From assembly GCA_903925515.1 (NCBI GenBank), contig CAIYFP010000160.1, forward strand, positions 1 through 8,866: a stretch of DNA of 8,866 nucleotides. Direction: 5' to 3'. The position numbers were made by a program, and so were the translations under genes. Shown in pieces: positions 1 through 6,072 of the stretch (position 1 is its first letter; the number at the start of each line of letters is the position of its first letter). The DNA is from an uncultured Verrucomicrobiota bacterium. Lineage in GTDB: Bacteria; Verrucomicrobiota; Verrucomicrobiia; Limisphaerales; UBA9464. The notes under the pieces were generated by a model that saw nothing but the letters and a program-made list of their open reading frames with translations, did not search any database and was not told the origin of the DNA.

Positions 1-40
1 CCCCCCCTGTAGCCGGCCCACAGCCCGGCGTTTGTGGAAC

Positions 41-67
41 CACGAAATACACGAAACACCCGAAAAC
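41..67. repeat. Degenerate 9-bp tandem repeat of CACGAAA type
   Basis: Three adjoining 9-nt units, CACGAAATA, CACGAAACA and CCCGAAAAC, follow each other directly. Similar ACCACGAAA/CACGAAA strings are, from general experience, scattered in intergenic DNA of Verrucomicrobia and related bacteria. Only three units are seen here and no protein can be assigned. Confidence 0.5.
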
Positions 68-483
68 CCGAGCCCACAAGCCCAAGGCAAGGGATGCCGT
101 ATCGGTCGGTTCCTGTGCGGACGTTCCAAGGTGAACGCCTAGTGGACACCCGGCCTACCACCCTGGCCGGCCCATTCCAACCTCACCCGACGGGTAAGGT
201 CTCGGATGGATCCCACAGGGCATCTTTGTCTTGGTGGGACGGCCATTTCCCTGCCTTGAAGCCCTCTTCAACTGCCGTTTTTAGGATCAATCGTTACTGC
301 TTGGAGCTTGGGAAGGTCGGAGGCATTGCCGGGCTTGTACCGGCATGGTTTGTCGTGGGATCGCGAGGGAGCCTTCGAGTCTGGGGAGGCTGTCGCCGGA
401 CAGAATGGGGCTCTTCGACTGGCCGTCGGTCTTGCAGGTGGGTCGTCCCCGATGAAATCGACGCGATCGTGCCGCGTGTGGCG

Positions 484-502
484 CAAGGCCGATTGGCCCT
501 TG
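484..502 (-). terminator. Weak hairpin after the SGNH gene
   Basis: Just 12 nt past the hydrolase stop, the minus strand can form a 7-bp stem (CAAGG.CC with GGCCTTG, one bulged C) around a 4-nt loop. There is no U-tract after it, so it is not a classical intrinsic terminator. It could mark the 3' end of the operon transcript or be chance. Confidence 0.5.
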
Positions 503-514
503 GGTTACGTCTGA

Positions 515-1549
515 TTACTTGCGTCGGGCGGACCACTCGTTGGAGACGGGGTTGCCGTCGAGGTCGGCCTCGGTCTTGCCCTTGAGGGTGCCCGAGACGA
601 GGGAGCCGCTCATGCGATAGGTCATGGTGCCGCCTTGGGGCCGGTCCCGGCGGATCGTCCATGCGAAGCCGTTGCCGGAGAGCTTGCCGTCGGTGATTTC
701 GAGGCGCTTGTCCTTGCTGCGGGCGATCCAGCCGCCGATGCGGGTGCCGTCGAGGGTGAGGGACATGGGGATTTCGACGGGATCGTTGGAGGGGCCGGGC
801 ATGGTGATGATCCAGTCGCCCGCGATGGCGGGGGAGTTGGGTGTGGCGGCGGGGAGGAGGCTGTCGAGGTAGGGTTGGAGGGCGTCGGCCCAGACGTCGT
901 AGCCGGCGGGGCTGAGGTGGAGGAAATCGGGCATGAGATCCTTGGGGATGACACCGCGGGGGTTCATGAAACGGTGGGCGAAGTCGATCCAGAGGACGTG
1001 GCGGCCGTCGGCGAGGCCATGAAGGATCTGGTTGACCTGGGCGATCTTGCCGCGTTGGGGGTTGGGGTTTTCGCCGCGCGGGAAGATGGCGTGGAGGAGG
1101 ATGGTGGAGTTGGGGAGATCGGCGCGGAGCTTGGCGACGATGGCGGAGACGCCCTCGGCGATTTGATCGACGGAGTTGTCGTCGCCGTTGGAGTTGTTGG
1201 TGCCGATCATGAGGACGACGGCGTCGGGCTTGAGGGAGTTGAGGTTGCCGTTGTCGAGGCGCCAGAGGACGTGCTGGGTGCGGTCGCCACCGATGCCGAG
1301 GTTGACGGCATGATGGGGGGCGAAGCGTTTCTCCCATGTGTTCTTGCCGGCGCCCTCCCAGCCTTGGGTGATGGAATCGCCGATGAAGACGACGCGGGCC
1401 TTGGGGCCGGCCATGGCGGCGCGGTCATTGAGGAGGGCCTGGCGTTGCTTCCACGAGTCGTCGGTGCGCGGGGCGGGCTCGGTGGCGGAATGGGCGAGGA
1501 GGCCGAGGGCGGCGAGGGTGGAGGCGAGGAGTGGGAGGAGGCGTTTCAC
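515..1549 (-). CDS. Exported SGNH/GDSL hydrolase with C-terminal beta domain
   Basis: A 344-residue secreted esterase-type enzyme. Residues 1-21 are a signal peptide. The SGNH fold covers about 35-232: block I GDSIT with nucleophile Ser59 at 57-61, block II NLGIGGDRTQ at 83-92, block III GTNN with Asn118 at 116-119, and block V DFLHLS with Asp208 and His211. All catalytic residues are present. The core resembles the PAF-acetylhydrolase-like group acting on acyl or acetyl esters; the substrate (carbohydrate ester or lipid) cannot be read from sequence. Residues 241-344 form a separate beta-rich domain (GDWIITMPG, MSLTLDGTRIGGWI, ITDGKLSGNGFAW, GSLVSGTLKGK), similar in style to domains found with hydrolases in PVC bacteria; its function is unknown. 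The gene starts with GTG 17 nt after the secretin stop and has no Shine-Dalgarno. It may be a secretion substrate or a passenger of the operon. Confidence 0.5.
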   Translation of the reverse strand: MKRLLPLLASTLAALGLLAHSATEPAPRTDDSWKQRQALLNDRAAMAGPKARVVFIGDSITQGWEGAGKNTWEKRFAPHHAVNLGIGGDRTQHVLWRLDNGNLNSLKPDAVVLMIGTNNSNGDDNSVDQIAEGVSAIVAKLRADLPNSTILLHAIFPRGENPNPQRGKIAQVNQILHGLADGRHVLWIDFAHRFMNPRGVIPKDLMPDFLHLSPAGYDVWADALQPYLDSLLPAATPNSPAIAGDWIITMPGPSNDPVEIPMSLTLDGTRIGGWIARSKDKRLEITDGKLSGNGFAWTIRRDRPQGGTMTYRMSGSLVSGTLKGKTEADLDGNPVSNEWSARRK

Positions 1550-1566
1550 GGGAGAAGGGTTGGGGA

Positions 1567-2856
1567 TCAGGGGCGACGGCGTGCGGGGGCTGGGGCGGCC
1601 TTGGCCTTGGGATCCGCGGGGATTTCGGGGGCCTTGGGGGCCTTGGGGGCGTCGGGGACATTGGCGGGCTGCTTGTCACCCTTCTTGCTAGGGGACTTCT
1701 CGGGGAGTTGGTCCACGAGGTTTTCGAGCTGCACCTGGGGGAGTGACTTGGGGCGGAGGAGGACCTTGGAGCGTTCCTCGGCGGTCATGCCGGCGAGCTG
1801 GGACGGGGCGGGGATGACGATGGGGGTGAGGAAGATCATGAGCTCGGTCTTGATGTTGCTCTTTTGCTTTCGCTTGAAGGCGTTGCCGAGCCAGGGGATG
1901 TCGCCGAGGTAGGGCACCTTGCTTTCGGACTCGGTGATTTGGTTCTGCATGAGGCCGCCGATGACGACGGTCTGGCCATCTGGGACGACGACGACGGTGT
2001 CGGCGAGGCGGGAATTGACGACGGGTGCGAGGGCGTCGCGGGAGATGGGGACCCACTGGGAACGTTCGGCGAGGGAGGAGGTTTCCGGGGAGACGATCAT
2101 CTCGACCATGCCGTCTGGGGTGATGAAGGGGGTGACGCGGAGGATGATGCCGACGTTCTGGTAGGAGACGGTGTTGATTTGGCCGTTGATGGCATCGAAG
2201 CGGGTATTGGAGACGAGGGGGACCTGTTGGCCGAGGGAGATGGTGGCGGGCTGGTTGTTGCGAGCGAGGATGGAGGGGCGGGAGAGGATTTCGGCGCGGC
2301 CGGCCTGGGCGATGGCGCGGAGGGTGGCCTGGAAGTCGGAGCCGAGGACCTGATAGACGCCGGCGCCCGGGGGCACGGGGAGCATGTTCTGGACGTTTTG
2401 TCCGAGGGCGTTGGGGACGGCGGAGGTGGCGGCGCTGGAGAGGGCGGAGGCCCCGAAGGCATTGGCGATGTTGCCGGTGCCGGTATTGCCGAGCTGGCGG
2501 GTGTAGCCGCCCTCGACGCCGATGTCGGAGGAGTCGTTGTGGGTGACCTCGAGGAAGACGACCTTGATGAGGACCTGGGGGCGGGGGTTGTCGAGGCTGG
2601 CGACGACGTCCTTGATCTGGAGGTTGGTGTCGTCGTCGGTGATGACGATGATCTTCCGGGTTTCGGGGTCGAAGGAGATGATGGCGTCGCCGACCTCGGT
2701 GTTGTTGGGGTATTCGCGGGCGGAGGCGGAGCCGGAGGAGGATCGGCGCTGGGAGGCACCGCCGGTGCCACCGAAGCCCTGGAACTGGGCGAGGGTTGGC
2801 GCGGCGAGGGAGGCGGCGACGAGGATCGCGGAGGCGCGTTGGGCGAGGCGATTCAT
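1567..2856 (-). CDS. gspD: Secretin channel protein (GspD C-terminal part) with own signal peptide
   Basis: A 429-residue outer-membrane secretin pore. Residues 1-24 form a signal peptide (MNRLAQR, hydrophobic 9-19, cut near TLA/Q). Residues 25-48 are Gly/Ser-rich. Residues 57-89 are the second half of an N-domain (GDAIISFDPETRKIIVIT to VVASLD), leading into QVLIKVVFLEV, the usual entry to the secretin domain. The channel signatures are clear: SRPSILARNNQPA near 192-204, GQQVPLVS near 209-216, VGIILRVTPFITPDG near 235-249, VVPDGQTVVIGGL near 290-302, and VPYLGDIPWLGNAF to ELMIFLTPIVI near 314-348. A Pro/Ala/Lys-rich tail of about 80 residues follows, with no recognisable S-domain. The reading frame differs by one from the upstream N-domain gene. 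The ATG at 2856 has no Shine-Dalgarno, but the signal peptide beginning there makes it convincing. The protein should need the upstream product to complete a normal secretin. Confidence 0.5.
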   Translation of the reverse strand: MNRLAQRASAILVAASLAAPTLAQFQGFGGTGGASQRRSSSGSASAREYPNNTEVGDAIISFDPETRKIIVITDDDTNLQIKDVVASLDNPRPQVLIKVVFLEVTHNDSSDIGVEGGYTRQLGNTGTGNIANAFGASALSSAATSAVPNALGQNVQNMLPVPPGAGVYQVLGSDFQATLRAIAQAGRAEILSRPSILARNNQPATISLGQQVPLVSNTRFDAINGQINTVSYQNVGIILRVTPFITPDGMVEMIVSPETSSLAERSQWVPISRDALAPVVNSRLADTVVVVPDGQTVVIGGLMQNQITESESKVPYLGDIPWLGNAFKRKQKSNIKTELMIFLTPIVIPAPSQLAGMTAEERSKVLLRPKSLPQVQLENLVDQLPEKSPSKKGDKQPANVPDAPKAPKAPEIPADPKAKAAPAPARRRP

Positions 2857-2921
2857 GGGGTGAAAGGAGGGGTGTGTGAGGGAGGGATGAAGGGCTGGGG
2901 GGTGGTTGCGGGAGCGAGGGT
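2857..2921 (-). other. C-rich, G-poor spacer between the two secretin genes
   Basis: The 65-nt gap reads on the mRNA strand as about 41 C and only 3 G, with no Shine-Dalgarno before the secretin ATG. It is the longest intergenic gap in the operon. Such unstructured C-rich, G-poor RNA resembles Rho-utilisation sequence, but all coding strands here are C-rich, so this is only a suggestion. I see no promoter in it. Confidence 0.5.
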
Positions 2922-4625
2922 TTAGTTGCCGCGTGCGCCGGTGCCGACGCCACCGCCGCCGCCGGCGCCGGAGCCGAACCCTGCGCCGCCGCGGTTCATG
3001 TTGTTTTGCTGTTGCTGCTGGGTGGAGCGGGTGGTGAGGGCGGAGTTTTGCTGGCGGGTCTGGGTATTGCGCGTGTTGCTGCCTTGGCGCTCGAAGAGGC
3101 CGCGGAGGACCTCTTGAACCTGCTGGGGGTCGGCGTTGTCGAGGTCGTACACGAAGACCTTTTGCTTGCGGGCCGGGTTGGCGTCGAGCTGCTTCACCAT
3201 CTCGGCGATCTGGCCCATGATTTCGCGGTCGGCGGAGACGATGACGGAGGAGGTGCGGGCGTCCGGGACGGCGACGACCCGGCCCTTTTTGAGGGCGCGG
3301 TCGGAGTTGTTGCTGCTGGAGTTGCCGCCTCCGCCGCCGCGGTTCATGCCGCCGAACATGCCGAAGCCGCCGAAGCGTTGGCCGCGGTTGTTGTTGTTGC
3401 TGGAGCGGGAGCTGGTTTCGTCCGGGAAGAGGCCGGAGAGGATTTCGGCCATTTCGGCGGGGTCTGCGTATTGGAGGCGGAAGACGCGGAGCTCGGTGAT
3501 GTCCTGGACGTTGGTGTCCACGGTGCGGATGAGTTCCTCGATGGTGGGCATGGCGTCCTCGGGGGCATTGACGATGACGGAGTTGGAATGTTCGTCGGCG
3601 ACGGCGACGACCTTGGAGGCTGCGGCGCGGTTGCCGGCGCCACTGGAGGAGCCTCCGCCGCCACTGCCGCCGCCTCCGCGGCCGCCGCCCATGCCACCGA
3701 AGCCGCCGAAGCCGCCGGGGAATCCGCCGAAGCCTCCGCGGTTGTTGTTGTTGCTGGCATTGCCGGAGCGGGAGTCGGTGGAGGAGAAGAGGTCCTTGAT
3801 GACGGTGGCGAGCTCCTTGGCGTCGGCGTAGCGGAGGGCGAAGACCTTGACGGAGGAGGAATTGGCGAGGGAGGTGTCGAGGGCGCGGATGATCTCGGTG
3901 AGCCGCTTGATGGAGGCCTGGGTGTCGGTGATGACGAGGGCATTGCCGGCCTCGTTGGCGGTCATGGTGGCCTCGGGGGGCAGGAGCGGGGAGAGGTCGG
4001 TGGTGAGGGCGGTGGCGCTGATGAAGCGGATGGGGATGATCTGGGTAACGACCTGCTCGTCCTTGGGGATGGAGTCGGGGTTGTTGCCGGACTTGACGGG
4101 GATGTCGCGTTTCTTGGCGGATTCCTTGGAGACGATGGTGAGGGTACGGCCGGAGCGGAGGGCGGTGTAGCCGTTCTTGGCGAGGGCGGTTTCGAGGATG
4201 TGGAAGGCCTCGTCGCGGGTGACGGGCTGGGCGGACCATGCGTCGATGCGTCCCTTCACCTCGGTGTCGAGGACGATGATGTAGCCGGCGGCCTCGCTGA
4301 GGTAGTTGAGGATGGTTTCGAGGGGTGCGCCGCGGAAGTTGAGGCGGAGCATGGGGGTGCCATCGGGGGCGGTGGGGAGGGGTTCGGGCGCGGGGAGAGG
4401 CTCCGGGGGGGGCTTGGGGGCCGCGACGGGGGCGTTGGTGGAGGCGGGTTTTACCGCGGGGGCGGCCTCCGGGATGGCGGCGTCGGGCGCGGGCTTGTCC
4501 GCGGGGGCGGCCAGGGGAGCGGTGGTCGCGGGGGCAGGCTTGCTTTCCTGGGCGCGGAGGGGGGCGCCGAGGGCGGCGGTGGCGACGAGTGCGATTGCGA
4601 GGTTGCGAGCGGTAGGGGTGTTCAT
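2922..4625 (-). CDS. gspD: Secretin N-domain protein (GspD N-terminal part, no channel domain)
   Basis: A 567-residue exported protein holding only the periplasmic ring domains of a secretin. Residues 1-25 are a signal peptide (hydrophobic 9-22, cut near LRA/Q). Residues 26-90 are an Ala/Pro-rich linker. N0 is at about 91-168 (LRLNFRGAPLETILNYLSEAAG). N1 is at about 191-251, N2 at about 258-371 and N3 at about 379-482, each with the secretin_N pattern VF.L.YAD..E....I..LF and later VV.V.D....SVIV. N2 and N3 carry long Asn- then Gly-rich loops. Residues 488-512 (KVFVYDLDNADPQQVQEVL) repeat only the first half of another N-domain; the protein then ends in a Gln/Asn/Gly-rich tail. No beta-barrel secretin signature is present; that is on the next gene. 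The ATG at 4625 overlaps the previous stop (ATGA), with AAGGA 9 nt upstream. In-frame upstream starts lie within the previous gene and lack a signal peptide. Confidence 0.5.
   Translation of the reverse strand: MNTPTARNLAIALVATAALGAPLRAQESKPAPATTAPLAAPADKPAPDAAIPEAAPAVKPASTNAPVAAPKPPPEPLPAPEPLPTAPDGTPMLRLNFRGAPLETILNYLSEAAGYIIVLDTEVKGRIDAWSAQPVTRDEAFHILETALAKNGYTALRSGRTLTIVSKESAKKRDIPVKSGNNPDSIPKDEQVVTQIIPIRFISATALTTDLSPLLPPEATMTANEAGNALVITDTQASIKRLTEIIRALDTSLANSSSVKVFALRYADAKELATVIKDLFSSTDSRSGNASNNNNRGGFGGFPGGFGGFGGMGGGRGGGGSGGGGSSSGAGNRAAASKVVAVADEHSNSVIVNAPEDAMPTIEELIRTVDTNVQDITELRVFRLQYADPAEMAEILSGLFPDETSSRSSNNNNRGQRFGGFGMFGGMNRGGGGGNSSSNNSDRALKKGRVVAVPDARTSSVIVSADREIMGQIAEMVKQLDANPARKQKVFVYDLDNADPQQVQEVLRGLFERQGSNTRNTQTRQQNSALTTRSTQQQQQNNMNRGGAGFGSGAGGGGGVGTGARGN
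2984..3000 (-). repeat. Direct repeat copy 2 (C-terminal tail, encodes MNRGG)
   Basis: Identical over 17 nt to 3332-3348. It shows that the C-terminal tail of the N-domain protein is related to the N3 loop, so the tail looks like the loop of a further N-domain that breaks off. Confidence 0.5.
3332..3348 (-). repeat. Direct repeat copy 1 (N3 loop, encodes MNRGG)
   Basis: This 17-nt segment is identical to 2984-3000, 348 nt (116 codons) apart and in the same frame. It encodes the MNRGG motif within the N3 loop. Confidence 0.5.
3382..3403 (-). repeat. Direct repeat copy 2 (N3 loop, encodes Asn4-Arg)
   Basis: Identical over 22 nt to 3736-3757. It encodes the NNNNRG motif preceding the Gly-rich loop of N3, which supports duplication of an N-domain with its loop. 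Confidence 0.5.
3736..3757 (-). repeat. Direct repeat copy 1 (N2 loop, encodes Asn4-Arg)
   Basis: This 22-nt segment is identical to 3382-3403. The copies are exactly 354 nt (118 codons) apart, in the same frame and at the same loop position of successive N-domains. It encodes the NNNNRG motif that precedes the Gly-rich loop of N2. Confidence 0.5.
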
Positions 4626-5533
4626 GGCTTGTTTTCCTTGGCACGGCGCTCGCGAAGGCGCCGGAGGGTTTCCTCGGCACCTCCGCCGGAGGAACCGGAG
4701 GAGGCGGCCGAGGAGGGGGTGGGAGTGGACGAGGAGGAAGGGGAGGCGGTGTTGGACGAGGAGGACGAGGACGAGGACGAGGAGGAGGACGAGGAGGAAG
4801 AGCCGAGGGTGACGCCCTCGGCGAGCTTCCAGTCGCCTTCGTCCTCGCGTTGGAGCTGGGTGCCGACCTTGAGGTCGATGGGGGATTCGTTGACGACGAG
4901 GCGGACGGTGGAGTCGGTGACGGAGAGGATGCGATGGCCAGCGATGGAGTCGCCGGGCTTGAGGGCTTTTTTGAAGTCGGAGGAGGATCCGTCGAAGAAG
5001 GCGAGGGAGCCCTTTTCGTAGCGGAGGGTGCCGACGAGGGAGATGGACTCGACCTTGGGTTGGCGGCGTTGCTCTGGGGGGCGTGGGCGGTCTGGGCGGT
5101 TGGGGACGCGCGCGGCATTGAAGATGTTGCGATCGTTGACGAGCTGGAAGTAGGCGTAGTCGGACTTGGCCGGGCCGTTGGTGGAGGTGTCGCGAGGGCT
5201 GGAGGAGCGCGAGGAGGAGCGCCAATCGCGGATGCCGGAACGTTCGGGCGACCGCCGTGATGAACGGCGAGAGGGGCGGGGAGGCGGGGCGTTGGTGTCT
5301 GGGGCGGCCGGGGTGGCGTTGGTGGAGGAGGGGGGCGAGTTGGTGGATGGGGAGTCGGCGACGGGTTCGTCGTCGCCTTCATCGGCGGGGGAGGATTCGA
5401 CGGGCTCGCTGGAATCCTGGGCTTGGGCGGGCTCGTCCTGTGGGGAGGCGGCGGCGAGCGACGACAGCGCGAGCGCGGTGGCGAGCAGGGCGAGGAGGAG
5501 GGGGGAGGCGACGGCGTGGGCGGGTGGATTCAT
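4622..5533 (-). CDS. GspC/PilP-like linker protein with poly-Ser tail
   Basis: A 303-residue protein. Residues 11-29 form a hydrophobic segment (signal peptide or membrane anchor, ending AAAS). Residues 30-122 are a disordered-looking Ser/Pro/Asp/Arg-rich stretch. Residues 125-228 form a compact domain starting YFQLVNDRNIFN, then VESISLVGTLRYEKG, LAFFDG, KKALKPGDSIAGHRI, VRLVVNESPIDLKVGTQL. This pattern matches the homology region of GspC or the beta domain of PilP, which joins the inner-membrane platform to the N0 domain of the secretin. Its place directly before the secretin genes fits either. No PDZ domain follows, unlike typical GspC. Instead there is a 16-Ser run at 245-260, more Ser/Thr/Gly, then a charged tail rich in Arg, Glu and Lys. 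It is linked to both neighbours by ATGA overlaps. The start is weakly supported by AGGGA 7 nt upstream. The exact family is uncertain. Confidence 0.5.
   Translation of the reverse strand: MNPPAHAVASPLLLALLATALALSSLAAASPQDEPAQAQDSSEPVESSPADEGDDEPVADSPSTNSPPSSTNATPAAPDTNAPPPRPSRRSSRRSPERSGIRDWRSSSRSSSPRDTSTNGPAKSDYAYFQLVNDRNIFNAARVPNRPDRPRPPEQRRQPKVESISLVGTLRYEKGSLAFFDGSSSDFKKALKPGDSIAGHRILSVTDSTVRLVVNESPIDLKVGTQLQREDEGDWKLAEGVTLGSSSSSSSSSSSSSSSSNTASPSSSSTPTPSSAASSGSSGGGAEETLRRLRERRAKENKP
4754..4801 (-). repeat. Trinucleotide (TCC/TCG) run encoding 16 serines
   Basis: Sixteen consecutive serine codons, mostly TCC alternating with TCG and one TCT, in the GspC/PilP-like gene. The imperfect triplet tract on the coding strand could vary in length by slippage in multiples of three. 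It separates the folded domain from the charged C-terminal tail. Confidence 0.5.
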
Positions 5534-6072
5534 CGGCTTTCCCTGAGGTTGAGGAGGAGGCCGCTGACGTGGAGGCCGAGGGAGAGAGAGGAGGCGTTGT
5601 TGTCACGGGCGGCAAGCTCGACGGCCTCGACGCGGATGGCGAGCGGGTCGCGTTCGACCTCGTAGAGGAAGCGGGTGAGGCTGGCGAGGTTGCCGGTGGC
5701 ATCGACGTGGCAGTCGAAGGTGGAGTAGTCGTCGTCGAGTTGCTTCCACTGGGGCTTGACGGAGGTGACGTTGACGGAGGCGGAGCGGGACCAGCGGTCG
5801 AGGGCGTCAAGGATGCGGCCCTCGGCGACGGAGGTGGCCTTGGGGAGGGCGTTGGAGGCCATCTCCTTCCAGCGAGACTCGACGGGCTTGAGGCGGGCGA
5901 TGAGTTGTTCGCCCTTGCTGATGCGTTTCTGGAGCTCGGCGATCTGGGCTTGGCGAGCCTGCCATGACTTGAGCAGGGGCGAGAGGACGACGCGGTCGCC
6001 GAGGAGGATGGCGACGCCGACGGATGCGACGACGAGGAGGAGCTTCTTGCGTTGGTCGGGGTCAAGGTTCAT
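5530..6072 (-). CDS. gspM: GspM / PilO-like inner-membrane protein
   Basis: A 180-residue protein with PilO/GspM architecture: a short charged N-terminus (MNLDPDQRKK), one membrane helix at about 11-24, a likely coiled coil at about 34-66 (alternating Q/E/L/K), and a C-terminal ferredoxin-like domain at about 85-178. It resembles the T2SS protein M subtype b group more than classical GspM. The expected role is to dimerise with the GspL periplasmic domain and stabilise the platform; this is inferred from family and position. It begins at an ATG overlapping the gspL stop (ATGA) and has the best Shine-Dalgarno in the window. It ends in another ATGA overlap with the next gene. Sequence identity in this family is low, so the call rests on layout and context. 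Confidence 0.5.
   Translation of the reverse strand: MNLDPDQRKKLLLVVASVGVAILLGDRVVLSPLLKSWQARQAQIAELQKRISKGEQLIARLKPVESRWKEMASNALPKATSVAEGRILDALDRWSRSASVNVTSVKPQWKQLDDDYSTFDCHVDATGNLASLTRFLYEVERDPLAIRVEAVELAARDNNASSLSLGLHVSGLLLNLRESR

Larger units (their letters stand above)
1..514. other. Intergenic region, no supported gene
   Basis: Base composition changes here. The strong G-richness of the + strand, produced by C-ending codons of the minus-strand genes, disappears left of the hydrolase stop, and A/T runs are more frequent. Open frames of up to 183 codons exist on the + strand, but they run into the hydrolase gene antisense, have no recognisable domain, and are rich in Arg, Trp and Gly. 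Small hairpins occur at 327-345 (6-bp stem, 7-nt loop) and 390-403 (5-bp stem, 4-nt loop). I see no tRNA, clear promoter or mobile element. Confidence 0.5.

Noticed and set aside
327..345. Hairpin with 6-bp stem as terminator
   Set aside because: There is no U-tract on either strand and it is far from any gene end, so it is likely chance.
34..585. 183-codon + strand frame at the left end
   Set aside because: It has no domain or signal peptide, is rich in Arg, Trp and Gly, includes the tandem repeat, and runs antisense into the hydrolase gene.
635..1912. 425-codon open frame on the + strand
   Set aside because: It is antisense to the SGNH hydrolase and secretin, both of which have unmistakable family motifs. 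Its product is Gly/Asp/Val repeats without a domain.
2857..2872. Match of the minus-strand sequence before the secretin ATG (CCTCCTTTC) to the 3' end of 16S rRNA
   Set aside because: This has the sense of the anti-Shine-Dalgarno itself, not its complement, so it cannot act as a ribosome-binding site. It is probably chance in C-rich DNA.
3006..5021. 671-codon open frame on the + strand
   Set aside because: It lies antisense to the secretin N-domain and GspC-like genes and encodes a monotonous Gly/Asp/Glu/Val/Ala sequence. It is the mirror of C-ending codons on the real strand.
1567..5382. A single 1271-residue minus-strand protein ending in the secretin
   Set aside because: Upstream of 2856 the translation is Arg/Pro/His-rich and out of frame with the well-supported N-domain gene. 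The signal peptide at 2856 marks the real start.
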